Positions 59,987-64,000 of a stretch of 64,000 nt of DNA are shown here, piece by piece; positions within the stretch are counted from its first letter, which is position 1, and the number at the start of each line of letters is the position of its first letter. The notes beneath the pieces were generated by a model, which saw nothing but the letters and a program-made list of their open reading frames with translations, had not been told where the DNA came from and searched no databases. Made by a program: the position numbers and the translations under genes. The stretch lies in assembly GCF_033242365.1 (NCBI RefSeq), contig NZ_BTHK01000002.1:124001-188000 (forward strand), in the 5' to 3' direction. The DNA is from Lachnoanaerobaculum sanguinis (GTDB lineage Bacteria; Bacillota; Clostridia; Lachnospirales; Lachnospiraceae).

Positions 59987-61531
59987 ATGAGAGATATCAG
60001 TTTAGATAAGGTAAACGAAATAAGAGAGAGAATGCTTGAGACTGTAAAGACTGCAAGCCTCACACATGAGCAGAAAGTGGCTACTATGGCAAACCATGCT
60101 GATTCATTACTTGAAGTTTTGGATAAGCCGGAGGGACTTGACGAGTTACTTGATGCCGATATAGAAAGCCAATGTATATGCGATCTGTTTGAAGGACATG
60201 CTCCTATGAGACCCAGATACATAATACCTGATTATGCAAAGTTTATGAAGGAAGGAAGTAAGTTCCTTCAGCTTGATCCGCCGAAGGATCTTTACGAAGC
60301 TTTGAATTCATTATTGATTTTCTATCGTCATGTACCGAGTGTAACAAATTTCCCGGTATATGTGGGACAACTTGATGAATTGCTGGAGCCTTTTGTACAC
60401 GATGTGGACAGAGATTTGGCAAAAAAGATGATAAAGCTTTTCTTTATCAATATGGACAGAACTATTTTGGATTCATTTTCACATGCAAATATAGGTCCTA
60501 AGGATACTTTGGCAGGTAGGTTGATACTTGAAGTTGAGGCCGAGCTTGAGCAGGCGGTACCAAATATCACCCTTAAGTATGATCCTGAGGTTACAAGTGA
60601 TGAGTTTGCTCTTATGGGAATAAATACAGCCCTTCACAGTGCAAAGCCTTCATTTGCAAACCATAAAATGTTTACAAGTGAGTTCGGTGAAAGATATGTT
60701 ATTGCAAGTTGCTATAACGGCCTGCCTCTTGGCGGAGGTGCATATACTCTTTCAAGATTGATTATAAAGAATATTGCAAAAAGAGCAAAGAATATAGAGG
60801 ATTTCAAGACAAATACTTTGCCTTATGTAATGGATATTATGGCAAGATATATGGATGCAAGAATCAAGTTTGAAGTTGAAGAGAGCGGATTCTTTGAAAA
60901 CAATTTCCTTGCGAAAGAAGGCTTTATAAAAAGAGAGAGATTCTCGGCAATGTTCGGTATGGTAGGTCTTGCAGAGGCTGTAAATATTCTTCTTGAGAAA
61001 GAAGGAGTTGAAGGAAGATACGGACACAGTGAAGTTGCGGATAAGCTGGCTGTGGAAATAATGGATATTATAGATGAGTTTAATAAAAACCATTTCAATA
61101 AATACTGTGAAGTATCGGATTGTCATTTCCTCTTACATGCACAGGTAGGAATCGCTACAGATGTAAATGTATCACCGGGAACAAGAATTCCGATAGGTGA
61201 GGAGCCTGAAGATCTTATAGAGCATCTGAAGCATTGCAAGAAATTCCACAAGTACTTCCCATCAGGTACAGGAGATATTTTCCCTATCGACCTTACAGTA
61301 CATAAAAATCATGAATATGTACTTGATATTATAAAGGGTGCGATGAAAGAAGATATCAGATATCTTTCATTCTATTCATCAGATTCGGATGTAATAAGAA
61401 TTACAGGATATCTTGTAAAAAAATCGGAAATAAATAAGCTTGAAAAGGGTCAGAGTGTACTTCAGGATACTACAGCTCTCGGAATGGGAGCAAAACACAA
61501 TTGTAAGATATTGGAGAGGAAAGTACGTTAG
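59987..61531 (+). CDS. yjjI: YjjI-family glycyl radical enzyme
   Basis: A 514-aa glycyl radical enzyme, much shorter than pyruvate formate-lyase. The substrate thiyl cysteine is C242 in SCYNGLPLGGGAYTLSRL and the glycyl radical loop is RITGY (471-475, Gly474). The rest is helical. The YjjI family has no established reaction, and its gene in E. coli is near the deo nucleoside genes. Here it lies between a nucleoside-binding lipoprotein and the transporter ATPase. GGAG precedes the ATG and yjjW overlaps its stop by 1 nt. Confidence 0.9.
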   Translation: MRDISLDKVNEIRERMLETVKTASLTHEQKVATMANHADSLLEVLDKPEGLDELLDADIESQCICDLFEGHAPMRPRYIIPDYAKFMKEGSKFLQLDPPKDLYEALNSLLIFYRHVPSVTNFPVYVGQLDELLEPFVHDVDRDLAKKMIKLFFINMDRTILDSFSHANIGPKDTLAGRLILEVEAELEQAVPNITLKYDPEVTSDEFALMGINTALHSAKPSFANHKMFTSEFGERYVIASCYNGLPLGGGAYTLSRLIIKNIAKRAKNIEDFKTNTLPYVMDIMARYMDARIKFEVEESGFFENNFLAKEGFIKRERFSAMFGMVGLAEAVNILLEKEGVEGRYGHSEVADKLAVEIMDIIDEFNKNHFNKYCEVSDCHFLLHAQVGIATDVNVSPGTRIPIGEEPEDLIEHLKHCKKFHKYFPSGTGDIFPIDLTVHKNHEYVLDIIKGAMKEDIRYLSFYSSDSDVIRITGYLVKKSEINKLEKGQSVLQDTTALGMGAKHNCKILERKVR

Positions 61532-62373
61532 TGTACAGTGCCGATATCAATAAGATAATACCGTTTAGCAGCGTGGACGGACCGGGAAACAGGACTGCGA
61601 TATTTTTGCAAGGTTGTAATTTCAATTGCAAATATTGTCACAATCCGGAAACCAGAAACCATTGCATTAATTGCATGGACTGTGTAGAGCCCTGCCCAAG
61701 CGCTGCTTTAAAAAATGAAAACGGTAAGGTTGTATTTTATCCTGAAAAATGTATAGGTTGTGATACCTGTATAAATATTTGTAAACATGGTGCTACACCG
61801 AGAATTGTAAGACTTACTTCAGAGCAGACATTTGAAAAGATATGTGAGAATGTTCCTTTTATAAGAGGAATAACATTTTCAGGCGGAGAATGTATGTTGT
61901 ATCCTGATTTTATGAGAGAAGTTTTTACGCTTTGTAAAGAAAAAAAACTGGGTACATTGATAGACAGCAACGGAAGTGTGGATTTTGAAAAACATACAAA
62001 ACTTTTGGAAGTTACCGACGGAGTAATGCTTGATATAAAGGCATATGACAGACAGGAACATATAAATGTAACCGATGTAAAAAATGATATCGTGTTAAAA
62101 AATGCGTTGTTTTTGGCATCGGTAGGTAAACTCTTTGAAGTAAGAACTGTAATAGTACCTGAATTATTTGACTTTAGAAAAACTGTATTTGATACATCTG
62201 CGGCTTTGGCTCCTTTCCTGGTAAAGTCAGATATAAGATATAAGCTTATTTCATATAGAGAGAACGGTGTAAGAAAAGAATACAGAAATTATAGAATGCC
62301 GACTGAAGAAGAGATGAATGAGGCTAAAGAAACAGCACAAAAAAACGGCTTTAAGGATATTGTAATTATATAG
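61531..62373 (+). CDS. yjjW: YjjW-family glycyl radical enzyme activase
   Basis: A 280-aa radical SAM activating enzyme. The CxxxCxxC cluster is C29, C33 and C36 in GCNFNCKYCHNP. Two ferredoxin-type 4Fe-4S clusters follow: C45, C48, C51, C55 and C74, C77, C80, C84, the layout of glycyl radical enzyme activases with an inserted ferredoxin domain. GITFSGGECMLYPDFMRE is the SAM-binding GGE motif. It starts GTG, overlapping the yjjI stop by 1 nt. It would install the radical on Gly474 of YjjI. Confidence 0.92.
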   Translation: MYSADINKIIPFSSVDGPGNRTAIFLQGCNFNCKYCHNPETRNHCINCMDCVEPCPSAALKNENGKVVFYPEKCIGCDTCINICKHGATPRIVRLTSEQTFEKICENVPFIRGITFSGGECMLYPDFMREVFTLCKEKKLGTLIDSNGSVDFEKHTKLLEVTDGVMLDIKAYDRQEHINVTDVKNDIVLKNALFLASVGKLFEVRTVIVPELFDFRKTVFDTSAALAPFLVKSDIRYKLISYRENGVRKEYRNYRMPTEEEMNEAKETAQKNGFKDIVII

Positions 62374-62414
62374 CAAAATCAGTATCAAAAGCTTTTATAT
62401 GACAAGGAGGGAAA

Positions 62415-63932
62415 ATGGACGTAGCTGTCAAGATGCAGGATATAGTCAAGAAATTCGGCGACTTTGTTGCTAATGACGGTATCAATCTAACTGTAAAAAA
62501 AGGAGAAGTTCATGCCATTTTAGGTGAGAACGGTGCCGGAAAATCTACACTTATGAATATTTTATACGGTTTATACCATCCTACATCAGGAAAAATATTC
62601 ATTGACGGAAAAGAAACCGCTATAGGTACTCCACAAAAGGCAATTGATTTGGGAATAGGAATGGTACACCAGCACTTCATGTTGATACCTCCTTTTACAG
62701 TTACCGAAAATATTGCACTTGGTATGGAAGATACAAAGGGCGTTGTTTTGGATTTGAAAAAGTCAAGAGAAAAGATTGTAGAACTGTCAAAGAAATACGG
62801 ATTGTCGGTAGACCCCGATGCCAAGATAGAAGATATTTCCGTAGGTATGCAACAAAGAGTAGAGATAATAAAAGTTTTGTACAGAGGTGCAAACACTTTA
62901 ATACTTGACGAGCCGACAGCTTCACTTACTCCACAAGAGATAGTTGAGCTTATGGATATAATAAAGAGTCTTACAAAAGACGGCAAATCTGTAATTCTTA
63001 TCACACATAAGTTAAAGGAAATAAAGGCTTGTGCGGATTCCTGTACTATTATCAGACATGGAAAATATATAGATACTGTTGATGTAAAAGCAACAAGTGA
63101 AAGTGAGCTTGCTGCCATGATGGTAGGAAGAGATGTCTCATTTACTGTTGAAAAAGAAAAGAGAGAGCCCGGAGAAGTAGTTCTTGAAGTTAAAGATCTC
63201 TGTGCAAAAGACTATAGAAAGGTAGATATTCTTAAGTCTTTAAGCCTTAATGTAAGAAGAGGTGAGATAGTCGGTATTGCCGGTGTAGACGGCAACGGAC
63301 AGTCTGAGCTTGTAGAGATACTTACAGGGCTTAAAAAAGCCGAGTCGGGTAGTGTAAGCATACTTGGAAAAGATGCTTTTAATGTTACACCAAGACGGAG
63401 TTTTGAAATGGGTATTACAAGTATACCTGAAGACAGACAAAAGCATGGCCTTGTACTGGATTTCACAGTTGCGGAAAATCTTATTTTGCAAAACTTTGAA
63501 AAAGAGCCTTTTTCAAAGAGCGGAATATTAAATGATAAAAATATAGAAGCACATGCAAAAAAACTTATAGAAAAGTTTGATATAAGACCGAATGACAGTG
63601 CGAAAAAAGCTGCAAAGACATTATCAGGAGGAAATCAGCAAAAGGTTATAATTGCGAGAGAGGTTACAAACGACTCGGATCTTTTGATTGCGGTAAACCC
63701 TACCAGAGGTCTGGATGTAGGAGCTATTGAGTTTGTTCACAGATACCTGGTTGAACAAAGAAATAAAGATAAGGCGGTATTGCTGGTATCTTTCGAGCTT
63801 GATGAGATAATGAATCTTTCAGACAGAATAGAGGTAATTTTTGACGGACAGATAACAGGAGAGGTTCTTGGCGAGGATGCCGATGAGAAAGAGCTTGGAC
63901 TTTTGATGGCAGGAGGAAAAAAGGATGAGTAG
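62415..63932 (+). CDS. Nucleoside ABC transporter ATPase with two ABC domains
   Basis: A 505-aa tandem ATPase like RbsA or NupO. Domain 1 has Walker A GENGAGKSTL, signature VGMQQRVEIIKVL and Walker B LILDEPTASLTP. Domain 2 has a degenerate Walker A (GVDGNGQSELVEIL), signature LSGGNQQKVIIAREV and ATP-loop VNPTRGLDVGA, as in the sugar/nucleoside class. GGAGG precedes the ATG. The permease gene starts 8 nt before its stop. Confidence 0.93.
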   Translation: MDVAVKMQDIVKKFGDFVANDGINLTVKKGEVHAILGENGAGKSTLMNILYGLYHPTSGKIFIDGKETAIGTPQKAIDLGIGMVHQHFMLIPPFTVTENIALGMEDTKGVVLDLKKSREKIVELSKKYGLSVDPDAKIEDISVGMQQRVEIIKVLYRGANTLILDEPTASLTPQEIVELMDIIKSLTKDGKSVILITHKLKEIKACADSCTIIRHGKYIDTVDVKATSESELAAMMVGRDVSFTVEKEKREPGEVVLEVKDLCAKDYRKVDILKSLSLNVRRGEIVGIAGVDGNGQSELVEILTGLKKAESGSVSILGKDAFNVTPRRSFEMGITSIPEDRQKHGLVLDFTVAENLILQNFEKEPFSKSGILNDKNIEAHAKKLIEKFDIRPNDSAKKAAKTLSGGNQQKVIIAREVTNDSDLLIAVNPTRGLDVGAIEFVHRYLVEQRNKDKAVLLVSFELDEIMNLSDRIEVIFDGQITGEVLGEDADEKELGLLMAGGKKDE

Positions 63933-64000
63933 GAAAAATAATATACTTTCAAGCAATGCTTTTTATACTCTTATATCAATAGTCATAGGCTTTGTTGTAG
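63925..64000 (+). CDS. Nucleoside ABC transporter permease, 5' end only (cut by the window edge)
   Basis: The start of a further gene, overlapping the ATPase gene by 8 nt, with AGGAGG 8 nt upstream. The visible product starts MSRKNNILSSNAFYTLISI and then becomes hydrophobic, consistent with the first membrane helix of a BMP-type nucleoside permease. Only about 25 codons are in the window. Identity is inferred from position after the ATPase and from the opening residues. Confidence 0.75.
   Translation, partial: MSRKNNILSSNAFYTLISIVIGFVV

Noticed and set aside
62510..63118. A 202-aa open frame on the minus strand
   Set aside because: It lies opposite the nucleoside ABC ATPase, which has complete motifs. 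The antisense peptide has no recognisable domain and no ribosome site.
1..64000. CRISPR arrays, insertion sequences, prophage, tRNA or rRNA genes
   Set aside because: No regularly spaced repeats, transposase-like frames with inverted repeats, phage structural genes, cloverleaf sequences or rRNA segments were seen.

Overview
The window is 64 kb of low-GC, densely packed bacterial chromosome from an anaerobic Firmicute, most likely a member of the Lachnospiraceae. Evidence for this is the set of lineage-typical genes: the neighbouring DUF5717 and DUF5716 families, DUF4364, DUF5662, the GlgC/GlgD pair, SpoVG, GdpP, NfnAB, a glycyl radical enzyme with its activase, C-type L28, and strong AGGAGG ribosome sites with near-consensus sigma-A promoters. 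A relative of Lachnoanaerobaculum or a similar low-GC genus is a guess. I see no tRNA, rRNA, insertion sequence, prophage, CRISPR array or origin. It reads as core chromosome.

Layout. 0-7 kb: a MocR/PdxR regulator and a DUF1858 protein face a five-gene minus-strand operon (asnS, a YhaO/SbcD-like phosphoesterase, a membrane-anchored YhaN/SbcC-like ATPase, lrgA, lrgB). 7-14 kb: glycogen synthesis genes glgC-glgD with spoVG, then gdpP-rplI-dnaB. 14-19 kb: ferredoxin, a SEC-C protein, a methyltransferase with hslO, a cold-shock gene with a long leader, DUF5662, and a YprB-like nuclease whose promoter predicts a leaderless mRNA. 19-25.8 kb: ruvA-ruvB-U32 peptidase family, then NUDIX, a ThyX-like protein, dihydrofolate reductase and a PfkB sugar kinase. 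25.9-33 kb: nfnAB and the branched-chain amino acid importer livKHMGF. 33-39.4 kb: DUF4364 opposite a three-gene unit (1185-aa DUF5717, Hsp70/actin-like DUF5716, TPR protein). 39.4-46.3 kb: valS, folC, a 46-aa microprotein and an envelope cluster (TPR-membrane protein, DUF308 protein, lipoprotein). 46.4-51 kb: transaldolase-like aldolase, rpmB, transketolase and a PurF paralogue lacking its glutaminase cysteine. 51-57.7 kb: MarR regulator, metG, TraX-like protein, TatD, KsgA and an NlpC/P60 wall hydrolase. 57.8-64 kb: uridine phosphorylase, then an operon with a nucleoside-binding lipoprotein, the YjjI glycyl radical enzyme, its YjjW activase, a two-domain ABC ATPase and a permease cut by the window edge.

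Functional themes. Carbon storage and the pentose phosphate pathway are represented (glgCD, tal, tkt), as are electron bifurcation (nfnAB), amino acid uptake (liv) and nucleoside salvage (udp and the BMP importer). The best candidates for undescribed biology are: the DUF5717/DUF5716/TPR unit, which looks like a clade-specific chaperone-like or scaffold system; the YjjI/YjjW enzyme sitting inside a nucleoside importer operon; the ThyX-fold protein without the RHR motif beside dihydrofolate reductase; and the PurF paralogue with a dead glutaminase site.

All calls come from reading the sequence and remembered family motifs. No searches or structure predictions were run.
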